NCBI GenBank assembly: GCA_016722285.1
Contig: JADKGI010000011.1
Location: 94,166 to 158,165, forward strand
Direction: 5' to 3'
DNA length: 64,000 bases
Source of the DNA: Saprospiraceae bacterium
Lineage (GTDB): Bacteria > Bacteroidota > Bacteroidia > Chitinophagales > Saprospiraceae
The notes beneath the pieces are model-generated. The model saw nothing but the letters and a program-made list of their open reading frames with translations. It was not told the origin of the DNA and made no database searches. The first letter of the stretch is position 1. The number at the start of each line of letters is the position of its first letter. Shown piece after piece: positions 45,495 through 54,628 of this stretch. A program made the position numbers and the translations under genes.

Positions 45495-48400
45495 ATGAAG
45501 TATAAAGTATTATTTGTATTGCTGGTTTTTTCAATCTCCAATCTGGTTGCCAGAAAGCCTGACAATACGGACGGAAATAAGACTACATCTGAAGTAACAG
45601 GATGGAGAGCTGCCTGCGTAAGGCCAACAAAGCAGATAGAAATGCAAGTCAACAATGTTCGGGCCAGGCTCCTGACTGGCGGAGATATATGGTCAGAAGC
45701 TCAATATATCGTCCCAAAACCAGCACCGGGTCAATTGCCTGTATCTGCATTGTATGCGGGGGGAGTATGGATAGGAGGCGTAGACAGAGCAGGCAACATT
45801 AAACTTTCAGGGGTCACCTACAGATCTGAAGGGTATGATTTTTTCGCTGGACCCTTAGATCTGAACGGAACCACTGAACAGGTACAATGTCAGAATTGGG
45901 ATCGGTTTTTTACTGTCAAAGGCATCAATGTCAGAAATCATTACAATAATATTATTAGATTTAAAGAGAATAATATTGAAATCAATTGTGATTCTATTCC
46001 GGAAGACGTTAAATACTGGCCGGGGCAAGGTAACCCATACTGGCGTGAAAAATATAACTTCAGCTTGCCCGATCAGCCACTTGGTGCTTACTGGGATGAT
46101 GATCAGGATGGAGTCTATGATCCCTGCAACGGAGATTTTCCTTTGATTGATATCAGAGGCTGCGAACCTGACAATATTTTACAGGCAAAAGAGCTTATTC
46201 CCGATGAAATGGTATTCTGGATATACAATGATAATGGAGGTCCCCAATCTTTATCGGGTCCACAATCCATACAAATGGAAGTGCAGGTACAATCATTTGC
46301 CTACTCTACTAATGATGAGATCAATGACATGACTTTTTACAGATATAAACTCATCAATAAAGCCAATGAAGATCTGGTAGATTGCTATTTCTCCATGTGG
46401 ATAGATCCGGATTTGGGTTGCTATCAGGATGACCTTATAGGTTGTGATGTTTCCAGGTCAATGGCTTATGTGTATAATCAGGATGCTGTAGATGGGAGCA
46501 ATGGAACTTCATGCGAAGGTACCAATACTTACGGAACTGATATTCCGATACTTGGAATGGATTATTTCCGTGGACCACTCGGACCAAAAGTATTTAAACG
46601 GGATGCCAATGGCAAACCGATCCTGGACGCTGATGGTAAAAAAATATTGCAGGAACCGAAACCATTTACCGGCCAGCAGGACACGCTTGTTGAGTTGGGA
46701 ATGACATCCTTCACATATGCTGAAAACTGCGGAATTGGATCTCCACCACCGGCTACGTGTGATCCTCAGCGGGGTAGAGACAATGGATTTTATAATTACA
46801 TCAGGGGGTTATGGGCTGATGGTACACCTGTAACTTTTGGAGGTACCGGCTACAATCCGGGAAGCAGAGACACCATAAAATTTGCCTTTCCAGATGAGCC
46901 AAATAAAACTACAGGCTGGTCCATGTGTACGGTTCAGGGCTTACCTTTTGGGGACAGGAGGACAATGCAGGCCACAGGTCCACTCCTCTTGCAACCTGGT
47001 GCTACAAATGAACTGATCATGGGAGTCGTTTTTGTTCCGGACATCGATTATCCATGCCCTGATATCACCCGGTTGAAATTTGCAGATGATATAGCACAGG
47101 CTTTATTCGACAATTGTTTTGACATTACTGACGGACCAGATGCACCTGACATTACAGCTGTAGAACTGGATCAGGAATTGATTCTCATGTTTTCAAATGA
47201 GCCCTCATCCAATAATTTTAATGAGAGTTATTCAGAAATTGACCTTCAGGCTCCCAGAGATGTAGATAACAAGTATCGTTTCGAAGGATACAGGCTATTT
47301 CAACTGGCAAATGCGAGTGTCACAGGACAGGAACTGGATGACATATCCAAAGCCAGACAAATCGCTCAGGTAGATGTAAAAAACGGTATTCGCGAAATTT
47401 ATAACTGGACAGGACAATCAAATCCGTTGGACCCCATTTTTGGTCCGGTAGTTTGGACTCCTCACAAGGAAGTGAGCGGCGAAGATATGGGGATAAGGAC
47501 GACTTTCAGGGTCATTGAAGATCAGTTTGCTTTGACAAATAGAAAACTGGTAAATCATAAGCAGTATCATTTTCTGGTACTTGCCTATGCTCACAACAAC
47601 TGGAAATCATTTGACCTTAAAACAGGTGAAGGACAAAGAAGGGCATATCTCGAAGGAAGGGGCAATGTTGGTGGTCCTGATAAAAGGGCATATACTCTGG
47701 TACCAAGACCTATTGTTTATGAAAAACTTAATTCCGCCTATGGCGAAGGCCCGGTGGTTACGAGGATCTCAGGAGAAGGCAATCCGGGTAAATTTATTGA
47801 TATGGACAGCACCATGTATGATCTGATATTAAAGAATCAAACCAATGGTAAAATTCTATATAAGACAGGGGCAGGACCAATTGATGCCAAAGTTATAGAT
47901 CCATTGCGAATTAAAAATGGGAAATACAGATTGGAGATAAATGGTGTTTTTGATTACTCAAGAACTACCTGCACTTATGATGCAAATACAAAATGGACTC
48001 TGACTGACGTAACCAATAGCAAAGTACTTTTAAAAGATATATCTCTTGCCAATATCAAAGAATATATCATCAATAATTTGGGCATGTCTATCACCGTAAG
48101 GAATGAAGACGATCCCGGCACATCAAGAACAGGAACCAATGGCGGTGTCGGTGCAAGTCTGGAATATAAAAATCCTTCAGGACCAAGATGGTTTAATGCT
48201 GTTCGTGACGGAGGGATTTACCAGACAAATGCTCAGGGAAACCAGTCTTTTCCATTTCTTGATTTTGTAAGAAATGGATTTGTTCAGGACCCGGCAGCTG
48301 CTTTGTCCAGATTAGGAAATGGATTTTTTGTACCATTCCTGTCCACCAGGTTTGAAGTGGATCCGGATCTTCCATTTTATCTTAGCCCTGCTGCCAGAGA

Positions 48401-49562
48401 TCTCCAGGCCATCATGACGAACGCCAGTAATAATTCCATCAGATATCGCGACCTGAATAATGTGGATATTGTATTTACAAGCGATACAACCAAATGGAGT
48501 AAGTGTATAGTGGTAGAAACAGCCACAAACGACTACATCAATACCGGAAATCCAACCATTGATAATACTAAAAACTTTGAAGTGCGCAGGACACCTTCCA
48601 TCACCCAGGCTGGAAAACCCCTGGGAGATGGTACATTTGGGTTTAGCTACTTCCCCGGTTACGCTGTTGATGTGGAAACAGGCAAAAGGCTAAATATATT
48701 TTTTGGTGAAAACAGTGTATTCTCCTCTGTTAATGCTAATATTCTTGACGGAAAGAACCCAATAGGAGGAGATCTTATTTTTAATCCTTCTTCTCAGCTC
48801 ATAGCGGATAATGTTACAGATTTAAAGGCTGCGGTATTTGGTGCCCAGCATTATATCTACGTGACCAGACAAGAGTACGATGGGTGTAAAACTCTGGAAA
48901 CCAAGATCAGAAAAGGCTCTTCTACCCTTACAAAAGCCAAAGCAGGCCCAGCTGTTACATGGGTTTCGTTTCCTTTAGGAGTAGCAAGTGCCCCTATGCT
49001 ATCTATCGATAAAGGACTGATACCTAATGACCTTACAATAAAACTAAGAGTAAATAACCCATATGGAGAATCCAGAAAATTTAATATCGAGCTCGAAAGA
49101 AACTGTGAGACGTATGGAGATAAACCTGTGTATGAGTTTGAGTTCAGAAATAAGGAATCAGAACCTCTGACAAAACAGGAAGAATACGTAGGAGCATTGG
49201 CAAATGTAAATGTAGTACCCAATCCATACTACGCTTATAGTGCCTATGAGACTTCGCAGTTTACCAATGTAATTAAAATTACTAATCTGCCGGCCAAAGC
49301 TACAGTTACTATCTATAGTATAGATGGTAGTTTTATCAGACAATACAATCGGGATGAAAGAGGGTCAATACTTTCAGGAAACAACAGGCCTACATCAACA
49401 ACACAGGTATTTCCGGATCTGGAGTGGGATATGAAAAATTTTAAAGATGTGCCGGTGGCCAGCGGGGTTTATCTGATACATATTTCAGCACCGGAATACG
49501 GCGAAGAAAGGACCATCAAATGGTTTGGAATCGGAAGAAAATTTGACCCCAGTGGATTATGA
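45495..49562 (+). CDS. Giant secreted protein with T9SS-type C-terminal region
   Basis: 1355 residues. Signal peptide (about 1-19). The N-terminal half has 'LYAGGVWIGGVDRAGNIKLSG' and 'LGAYWDDDQDGVYDPCNGDFP', a calcium-binding-like Asp loop. Further on are 'SFAYSTNDEINDMTFYRYKLINK' and 'YFSMWIDPDLGCYQDD'. The C-terminal region is FnIII/sorting-like: 'VNVVPNPYYAYSAYETSQF', 'IKITNLPAKATVTIYSIDGSFIRQY' and 'VASGVYLIHISAPEYGEERTIKWFGIGR'. This pattern fits T9SS secretion to the surface. No enzymatic motif. It lies 29 bases after the receptor and abuts the PorV-like gene, so the three probably assemble together. Confidence 0.85.
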   Translation: MKYKVLFVLLVFSISNLVARKPDNTDGNKTTSEVTGWRAACVRPTKQIEMQVNNVRARLLTGGDIWSEAQYIVPKPAPGQLPVSALYAGGVWIGGVDRAGNIKLSGVTYRSEGYDFFAGPLDLNGTTEQVQCQNWDRFFTVKGINVRNHYNNIIRFKENNIEINCDSIPEDVKYWPGQGNPYWREKYNFSLPDQPLGAYWDDDQDGVYDPCNGDFPLIDIRGCEPDNILQAKELIPDEMVFWIYNDNGGPQSLSGPQSIQMEVQVQSFAYSTNDEINDMTFYRYKLINKANEDLVDCYFSMWIDPDLGCYQDDLIGCDVSRSMAYVYNQDAVDGSNGTSCEGTNTYGTDIPILGMDYFRGPLGPKVFKRDANGKPILDADGKKILQEPKPFTGQQDTLVELGMTSFTYAENCGIGSPPPATCDPQRGRDNGFYNYIRGLWADGTPVTFGGTGYNPGSRDTIKFAFPDEPNKTTGWSMCTVQGLPFGDRRTMQATGPLLLQPGATNELIMGVVFVPDIDYPCPDITRLKFADDIAQALFDNCFDITDGPDAPDITAVELDQELILMFSNEPSSNNFNESYSEIDLQAPRDVDNKYRFEGYRLFQLANASVTGQELDDISKARQIAQVDVKNGIREIYNWTGQSNPLDPIFGPVVWTPHKEVSGEDMGIRTTFRVIEDQFALTNRKLVNHKQYHFLVLAYAHNNWKSFDLKTGEGQRRAYLEGRGNVGGPDKRAYTLVPRPIVYEKLNSAYGEGPVVTRISGEGNPGKFIDMDSTMYDLILKNQTNGKILYKTGAGPIDAKVIDPLRIKNGKYRLEINGVFDYSRTTCTYDANTKWTLTDVTNSKVLLKDISLANIKEYIINNLGMSITVRNEDDPGTSRTGTNGGVGASLEYKNPSGPRWFNAVRDGGIYQTNAQGNQSFPFLDFVRNGFVQDPAAALSRLGNGFFVPFLSTRFEVDPDLPFYLSPAARDLQAIMTNASNNSIRYRDLNNVDIVFTSDTTKWSKCIVVETATNDYINTGNPTIDNTKNFEVRRTPSITQAGKPLGDGTFGFSYFPGYAVDVETGKRLNIFFGENSVFSSVNANILDGKNPIGGDLIFNPSSQLIADNVTDLKAAVFGAQHYIYVTRQEYDGCKTLETKIRKGSSTLTKAKAGPAVTWVSFPLGVASAPMLSIDKGLIPNDLTIKLRVNNPYGESRKFNIELERNCETYGDKPVYEFEFRNKESEPLTKQEEYVGALANVNVVPNPYYAYSAYETSQFTNVIKITNLPAKATVTIYSIDGSFIRQYNRDERGSILSGNNRPTSTTQVFPDLEWDMKNFKDVPVASGVYLIHISAPEYGEERTIKWFGIGRKFDPSGL

Positions 49563-49603
49563 TTTTATCATTTATACTTAGAATTAAGTCTAATACTTTT
49601 GCC

Positions 49604-50656
49604 ATGCAAGTTAAAATATATTTAGTTGTCTTCATCATAACGGCCATCGGGTCAGGTATAAGAGCAGGGAATCCTGACAGGCAAGGTCAGGCTGGCGCTG
49701 CTGAATTGCTAATGAATCCTTGGGGCCAAAGTGCTGGAGTGCATTCTATGAGTACATCATCTGTCAGGGGTATTGAGTCTATGCGAATAAATATCGCCGG
49801 TTTGAGTAGGATCCAAAAACTTGAAATAGGCATATCGAACAACAGACTATTTAGTGGTACCGGAATGAACCTTAACAGTCTTGGGCTCGGCTTCAAAATG
49901 GGTAATTCAGGTGCTTTGGGTATAGAAATTGCTTCCCTGGACTTTGGACAAATACCTGTCACAACTGTAAATCAGCCCGGTGGGACGGGTGGATTTTTCT
50001 CACCTTCTTTTTTTCAGCTTGGTTTGGGTTATAGCTATACATATGCTAATAAAATTTCAGTAGGGATGTTGATGAGACTGGTCTCTGAAAGTATCCAAGA
50101 TGTTTCTGCATCAGGCATAGCACTTGATGCAGGGGTACAATACGTTTCCGGTTCTAAGGACAATTTCAAATTGGGCATAGCACTCAGAAATATAGGTTCA
50201 CCCATGGCATTCGGAGGCGAAGGATTATCAGTAAAGCGTGAAAATCCTGATCCGGCTGGTGGTGTACTATATGAACTGACCTATGATGCACGCGCAGCAA
50301 GTTTTGAGTTGCCATCAATGCTGAATATGGGTGTTTCATATGATTATTATGTAGGTGGTGAAAACTATTTGAGAACACTAGTCAATTTTACATCCAATGC
50401 TTTTTCAAGGGATCAGATAGGAGCCGGCCTTGAATTCAGCTTTCAGAATATGGTTGTATTCAGAGCCGCTTATAAATATGATTTAGGTAGCTCCGTCGTG
50501 GACTCAAGAAATATTTATACCGGTTTTTCAGCCGGAGGTTCTATAGAAGTACCATTCAAAAAAGGTGGGGCAAATAATCTCGGTGTGGATTATGCATACA
50601 GGACTACCAATCCTTTCAAAGGTACACACAATTTAACCTTGCGTTTTTCGTTTTAA
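49604..50656 (+). CDS. PorV/PorQ-family outer-membrane protein
   Basis: 350 residues from the ATG at 49604, which begins a good signal peptide ('VKIYLVVFIITAIGSGIRAG'). An ATG at 49559 overlaps the upstream stop and may couple translation. The mature start 'GQAGAAELLMNPWGQSAGVHS' and 'SSVRGIESMRINIAGLSRIQKLEIGIS' match the PorV/PorQ family; a 14-strand-type barrel follows and ends 'GTHNLTLRFSF'. In T9SS, PorV shuttles cargo from the SprA translocon to the attachment complex. This copy sits with a specific cargo and receptor rather than with the core T9SS genes, so it is likely a dedicated paralogue. Confidence 0.9.
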   Translation: MQVKIYLVVFIITAIGSGIRAGNPDRQGQAGAAELLMNPWGQSAGVHSMSTSSVRGIESMRINIAGLSRIQKLEIGISNNRLFSGTGMNLNSLGLGFKMGNSGALGIEIASLDFGQIPVTTVNQPGGTGGFFSPSFFQLGLGYSYTYANKISVGMLMRLVSESIQDVSASGIALDAGVQYVSGSKDNFKLGIALRNIGSPMAFGGEGLSVKRENPDPAGGVLYELTYDARAASFELPSMLNMGVSYDYYVGGENYLRTLVNFTSNAFSRDQIGAGLEFSFQNMVVFRAAYKYDLGSSVVDSRNIYTGFSAGGSIEVPFKKGGANNLGVDYAYRTTNPFKGTHNLTLRFSF

Positions 50657-50709
50657 TGAAACTTTTTAAGCTGTCTATTCGTTTATAGACTTATAATTAT
50701 ATTTCATAG

Positions 50710-50758
50710 ACAAACGTTTTCACCGATATTTTCGTGAAAACGTTTGTTTTTTATTTTT
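50710..50758 (+). terminator. Strong intrinsic terminator after the PorV-like gene
   Basis: ACAAACGTTTTCAC (50710-50723) and GTGAAAACGTTTGT (50734-50747) form a perfect 14-bp stem with a 10-base loop, followed by a T-rich tract interrupted by one A. It closes the receptor/secreted protein/PorV operon and isolates greA. The A-rich left flank could also allow function on the minus strand. Confidence 0.93.
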
Positions 50759-50780
50759 AAACAAGTATTAAATTATTGTT

Positions 50781-51251
50781 ATGTCAGTATCTTATATGAC
50801 ACATGAAGGTTATGAAAAATTGAAAACCGATCTCGATCAATTGAAAAGCAAAGGCAGAGAAGATGCAGCCAAGGCTATTGCGGAAGCAAGGGAAAAAGGA
50901 GATTTGTCTGAAAATGCAGAATATGATGCTGCCAAAAATGCCCAGGGTATGCTGGAAATGAAAATAAACGAACTTGAAAAAGTTTTTGCCACTGCACGAA
51001 TAATTGATGAATCGCAGTTGGATACTTCCAAAATAACCATTCTAACCAATGTTACTATTAAAAATAAAAACAACGGTGCAGAAGTTACATACAAACTGGT
51101 TGCAGAAGCTGAAGCAAATCTGAAAGAAAAGAAAATTTCTGTCAATTCGCCTATTGGTCAGGGATTACTTGGTAAAGTCGTCGGAGATATAGCTCAGATA
51201 CATACCCCAGCTGGTCTTATAAATTTTGAAATAATAAAAATAGGCCTTTGA
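50781..51251 (+). CDS. greA: Transcription elongation factor GreA
   Basis: 156 residues, the typical length. N-terminal coiled coil with 'YMTHEGYEKLKTDLDQLKSK' and the acidic tip 'AREKGDLSENAEYDAAKNAQ', which reaches the polymerase active site to stimulate RNA cleavage. The C-terminal FKBP-like domain ends 'ISVNSPIGQGLLGKVVGDIAQIHTPAG'. ATG at 50781. A HIT gene follows after 1 base, so they are co-transcribed. Confidence 0.97.
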   Translation: MSVSYMTHEGYEKLKTDLDQLKSKGREDAAKAIAEAREKGDLSENAEYDAAKNAQGMLEMKINELEKVFATARIIDESQLDTSKITILTNVTIKNKNNGAEVTYKLVAEAEANLKEKKISVNSPIGQGLLGKVVGDIAQIHTPAGLINFEIIKIGL

Positions 51252-51252
51252 T

Positions 51253-51645
51253 ATGGCTTCAATATTTTCAAAGATAGTTGAAGGAGAAATTCCGTGCCAC
51301 AAGATTCATGAAGATGATCATTTTTTAGCCTTTCTGGATGTATTTCCACTCGTCAAAGGGCATACTCTGATCATCCCAAAAAAAGAGATTGATTACTTCT
51401 TTGATATTGATGATAAGATACTGGGAGACATGATGGTTTTTTCCAAAAAGGTAGCTCATGCGATTAAAATGACTATACCCTGTACCAGGATAGGTGTTAC
51501 TGTCATTGGTCTTGAAGTACCTCATGCACATATCCACCTCATACCCATGAATAATGTAACCGAAATGAATTTCAGTAAAGAAAAATTATCTTTTACATCA
51601 AACGAATTAAGTAAAACAGCATTAGAAATACGAGCTAATCTTTGA
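51253..51645 (+). CDS. HIT-family nucleotide-binding protein
   Basis: 130 residues. N-terminal 'SIFSKIVEGEIPCHKIHEDDHFLAFLDVFPLVKGHTLIIPKK' and the histidine triad in 'EVPHAHIHLIPM' define an HINT-like hydrolase of nucleoside phosphoramidates or dinucleotides. Directly follows greA. Its last 11 bases overlap the convergent lgt gene. Confidence 0.95.
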   Translation: MASIFSKIVEGEIPCHKIHEDDHFLAFLDVFPLVKGHTLIIPKKEIDYFFDIDDKILGDMMVFSKKVAHAIKMTIPCTRIGVTVIGLEVPHAHIHLIPMNNVTEMNFSKEKLSFTSNELSKTALEIRANL

Positions 51646-52855
51646 TCTTTCTGCCAAACAAATAAAACAATCCTCCCAACCCGCCAATAATAAATATAAT
51701 GGAAATATACTGTGCCTGGGACCAATTCAGTCCCAGCATCTGATATTTTTCATTCACCCGGATGAACTCAATAAAAAATCGTTCTATCCCATTGAGAATC
51801 ATATAAATAAAAAATATTGTTCCCGGAATTTTAAACCGATGCTTATTAAACCAAAGTAAAGCAAAAGCCAATAAACCAAATAAAATTTCATATAGAGGTG
51901 TAGGGTAAACCCCAGGATTTAGTTCAAAACAATATCTCATGCCACAACTCTTCAAGCAACTTGCCTCTGAAGAAAGTCCTGAAACTCTGGCAGCTCTGAA
52001 TACTTCCGGATCGCATTGTGATAAAAGTGTGCCATCATTATTTACATTATTTGGATAATTATAAGACCATAACCAGTCCGGCAAAACCCACCAATCTGGT
52101 ATCGCTGATGCCGCTATACCCCAATCACCATCTCCGGAAAGCTGACATCCCATCCTTCCAATCGCATAACCGAGTAGGATACCCATACCGGAAATATCCA
52201 TCATATAAACGGGTTTGATACCTATTTTTTTGACATACCAATATACGGCTATAAAAGCAAGGATAAGTCCTCCGTAAATATTAAGTCCCGCTCCCGAAAA
52301 CAAGGAGCCCAATGGATCTTTAAAAAAACCTGAAAGGTCTTCTGTTATAGAAAATAATTTACTCCCAAGCACACCGGAAAGACCAGCAAGGATGATAATA
52401 TCGCTTGTTTTTGAAGATGGATACTGAAGGACTTCCACAGTCTTTTGAGTAGGGTCAGATTTTTGGTTTTTCCAAAAATAATATGCTGCAGTCGCTATCG
52501 CTGCAACTATACCTAAACTCCACATTCCCTTCTTTGAGAAAATAAAAGAAGCGGGATCGCCTTTAAAATCATCAAACTGCATTACCATCATAGGAATCTT
52601 AGCTCCTAATACAAGCGAAAATATACTGTTTATGATAATATCTGATATTCTAAGTTTCTCTGACTGAGTTACAGTTATTTTCAATGGCAATATCAACCCT
52701 TCTTTCTCTTTCTGAATCAACTCATACTTTAAAAGAACACCGCAAGCTGCTAGTGCCAGAACGAGCATAAATCCAAAAGTTTTAAAAATCGATGTCCAGT
52801 TATCAACGCTGGTTCCAAACAGATCATGAAAAAAATAAGAAAGATCAGGCCACAT
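51635..52855 (-). CDS. lgt: Prolipoprotein diacylglyceryl transferase, long form
   Basis: 406 residues against about 270-290 for the classical enzyme. It transfers diacylglycerol from phosphatidylglycerol to the lipobox Cys of prelipoproteins in the inner membrane. Multiple membrane helices; the signature loop is 'YAIGRMGCQLSGDGDWGIA' with the essential Arg, and 'YPTPLYEILFGLLAFALLWF' is the conserved late segment. Extra length lies in an N-terminal extension and a mid-region loop with several Cys ('CDPEVFRAARVSGLSSEA', 'CLKSCGMRYCFELNPG'). This long type occurs in other Bacteroidota. The many lipoproteins in the window depend on it. Confidence 0.93.
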   Translation of the reverse strand: MWPDLSYFFHDLFGTSVDNWTSIFKTFGFMLVLALAACGVLLKYELIQKEKEGLILPLKITVTQSEKLRISDIIINSIFSLVLGAKIPMMVMQFDDFKGDPASFIFSKKGMWSLGIVAAIATAAYYFWKNQKSDPTQKTVEVLQYPSSKTSDIIILAGLSGVLGSKLFSITEDLSGFFKDPLGSLFSGAGLNIYGGLILAFIAVYWYVKKIGIKPVYMMDISGMGILLGYAIGRMGCQLSGDGDWGIAASAIPDWWVLPDWLWSYNYPNNVNNDGTLLSQCDPEVFRAARVSGLSSEASCLKSCGMRYCFELNPGVYPTPLYEILFGLLAFALLWFNKHRFKIPGTIFFIYMILNGIERFFIEFIRVNEKYQMLGLNWSQAQYISIIFIIGGLGGLFYLFGRKIKD

Positions 52856-52874
52856 TATAAATAAAGTTTAAAGG

Positions 52875-52882
52875 CAAAAGTA
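52875..52882 (-). promoter_or_regulatory. Candidate -7 box of lgt
   Basis: Minus-strand TACTTTTG, an exact TAnnTTTG match, 20 bases before the ATG at 52855. The -33 region lacks a clear TTTG. Confidence 0.4.
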
Positions 52883-52998
52883 AGAAATATTAACCATAAG
52901 GATATTATTAGCATGATTTTTGGATAATAAACTTATTGAGTAAAATCGTTGTTGGTAAATCATTCTGATTTCAACAGAAGTTTAATATAAAACCCATT

Positions 52999-53568
52999 AT
53001 GAAAATATTTTTGCTTTTTCTGACAACACTTTACTCTGTCTCTTTCATTCAAGCCCAAACACAGGGATTGGTGGTACAAACAGGTCTCACAGCCGCGTAC
53101 TCCAAAGATAAGATAGTCACTCATCCCGGAGAAGGTCACTATGGCTGGATGATAGGTGCCGATGCCAGGCTCATGGAAGGCAACCTTTATTTTGTAATCG
53201 GAGGGCAATATCACCAGTCAAGCCTGGCATCTACAAGCAATGCTGCTTTTTTTTTAAACGATTGGAAGATGATTATGGGAAGGGGTGGTCTTGGATTTAA
53301 CATCCTGAATGTATCTGACAAAATAGCACTGAGATCAAAAGTACTTGGGTCACTGAATTTCATAATGGACTCACCAACTGATGGCTTGAATATAGAAGGA
53401 TACAAAGATATCAATGATTCGTTTCTTGGTGTAGTTTCCGGCTTGGGTATTACTTTGGGCAGTCTTGATATTGATCTCGAATATCAATATGGATTTATTA
53501 ATGCCTATAGATTGCAACCAAATACCACCTTTAATATCTGGACATTTATGGCAGGGTTTCATTTTTAG
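52999..53568 (+). CDS. Small outer-membrane beta-barrel protein
   Basis: 189 residues with a signal peptide ('LLFLTTLYSVSFIQAQ'). Alternating strands ('GWMIGADARLMEGNLYFVIGG', 'GVVSGLGITLGSLDIDLEYQYG') and the terminal 'FNIWTFMAGFHF' with aromatic C-terminus indicate an eight-strand barrel. No specific family beyond OmpA/OmpW-like porins. Between lgt and the MBL gene, convergent with the latter by 11 bases. Confidence 0.8.
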   Translation: MKIFLLFLTTLYSVSFIQAQTQGLVVQTGLTAAYSKDKIVTHPGEGHYGWMIGADARLMEGNLYFVIGGQYHQSSLASTSNAAFFLNDWKMIMGRGGLGFNILNVSDKIALRSKVLGSLNFIMDSPTDGLNIEGYKDINDSFLGVVSGLGITLGSLDIDLEYQYGFINAYRLQPNTTFNIWTFMAGFHF

Positions 53569-53579
53569 AAAAAATGTCA

Positions 53580-54215
53580 TTATTTCAAAAATGGGTTCGT
53601 CCTCTTTTCAACGCCAATAGTTGTGGGGTCACCATGTCCCGGATACACAATTATGTCATCAGGTAAGATAAAATATTTGCTTTTGATCACCCTCGTAAGT
53701 GTCTCAAAATTTCCTCCGGGCAAATCAGTTCTTCCGATACTGCCCTGAAATAATACATCTCCCGCTATGAGAATTTTATCATCCAAACTCAATAATGATA
53801 TACTGGCTGGTGAGTGCCCGGGAGTAAAAAGAACTTTTAGCGATGAATGCCCAAACATAACCTCTTCACCCTCATCAATAAAAAGCTCAATGTCAGGTGA
53901 CGTATCATATGGAATCTGATACATCATCGCAGTCTGAGTGCCGAAGGCCAAAACTGGGGCTTCTTTCTTATGGGCAGTGAGCGACAGACTATATTTGTTA
54001 GCAATAAACTGATTTCCTAAAATATGATCGATGTGACAATGGGTGTTAATCAGTTTAACCGGCTTCAGTTGTTTGTTACTTATAAATTCTGATATCACCT
54101 TTTGTTCTGATTGGTCACTGCATCCCGGGTCAATGATGATACACTCCTTGGTATCATCAAACAAAATGTAGGTATTTTCTGAAAAAGGATTGAAAGTGAA
54201 AGACTTAATATTCAT
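53580..54215 (-). CDS. MBL-fold metallo-hydrolase (glyoxalase-II-like)
   Basis: About 211 residues from the ATG at 54215; the frame is open 7 codons further. The metallo-beta-lactamase motif HxHxDH is in 'LINTHCHIDHILGNQFI', the third ligand His in 'FTPGHSPASISLL', and Asp in 'LIAGDVLFQGSIGRTDLPGG'. 'VYPGHGDPTTIGVEKRTNPFL' supplies the last His. This is the YcbL-type subgroup related to glyoxalase II. Substrate likely a thioester such as S-lactoylglutathione analogues, not proven. Confidence 0.93.
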   Translation of the reverse strand: MNIKSFTFNPFSENTYILFDDTKECIIIDPGCSDQSEQKVISEFISNKQLKPVKLINTHCHIDHILGNQFIANKYSLSLTAHKKEAPVLAFGTQTAMMYQIPYDTSPDIELFIDEGEEVMFGHSSLKVLFTPGHSPASISLLSLDDKILIAGDVLFQGSIGRTDLPGGNFETLTRVIKSKYFILPDDIIVYPGHGDPTTIGVEKRTNPFLK

Positions 54216-54436
54216 AATTACATAATATTTGGACATTTTTTAGCGCAGGAAATAAGTCCCGCATTCATTCATAATTAAATTTAAATGTGTTTTCATAATA
54301 CTTTCAATTGACGGTAAATTATACTTCCAATAGACCGGCACAAAAATATCCTATAATTCCGGTTGTTGTATATTTTAAATTAACAAAATTTAATAAAGCC
54401 TGACATCAAAATATTTTTTAATTAACAAAATAGAAC

Positions 54437-54444
54437 TATCTTTG
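54437..54444 (+). promoter_or_regulatory. -7 box of the tRNA-Cys gene
   Basis: TATCTTTG, an exact TAnnTTTG match, ending 13 bases before the tRNA. An A/T-rich TTTTTT stretch sits near the -33 position instead of a perfect TTTG. Confidence 0.5.
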
Positions 54445-54457
54445 CACCCGCAAACAC

Positions 54458-54528
54458 GGTCGCGTGGCCGAGCGGCTAGGCAGAGGTCTGCAAAACCTCG
54501 TACAGCGGTTCAAATCCGCTCGCGACCT
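54458..54528 (+). tRNA. tRNA-Cys (anticodon GCA)
   Basis: Complete cloverleaf: acceptor GGTCGCG/CGCGACC, D-stem GCC/GGC, anticodon stem GAGGT/ACCTC with loop CTGCAAA (anticodon GCA at 54490-54492), and T-stem AGCGG/CCGCT with loop TTCAAAT. The discriminator base is T, as expected for Cys. CCA is not encoded. A terminator follows directly. Confidence 0.97.
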
Positions 54529-54540
54529 CAAAGCTTCAAA

Positions 54541-54576
54541 GATCGCATTTATATTAATGCGGTCTTTTTTTATTTT
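54541..54576 (+). terminator. Terminator of the tRNA-Cys transcript
   Basis: GATCGCAT and ATGCGGTC form an 8-bp stem with one G-T pair and an 8-base loop, followed by a run of seven T and further T-rich sequence. Confidence 0.85.
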
Positions 54577-54628
54577 TAATGATACTCAGGAAATAATCTG
54601 AGCTTAATTCCTGCAAACAACCATTGTC

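Noticed and set aside
48193..48375. Minus-strand frame inside the giant secreted protein, like many other opposite-strand frames over long genes
   Set aside because: Shadow of the real gene; no independent coding signal.
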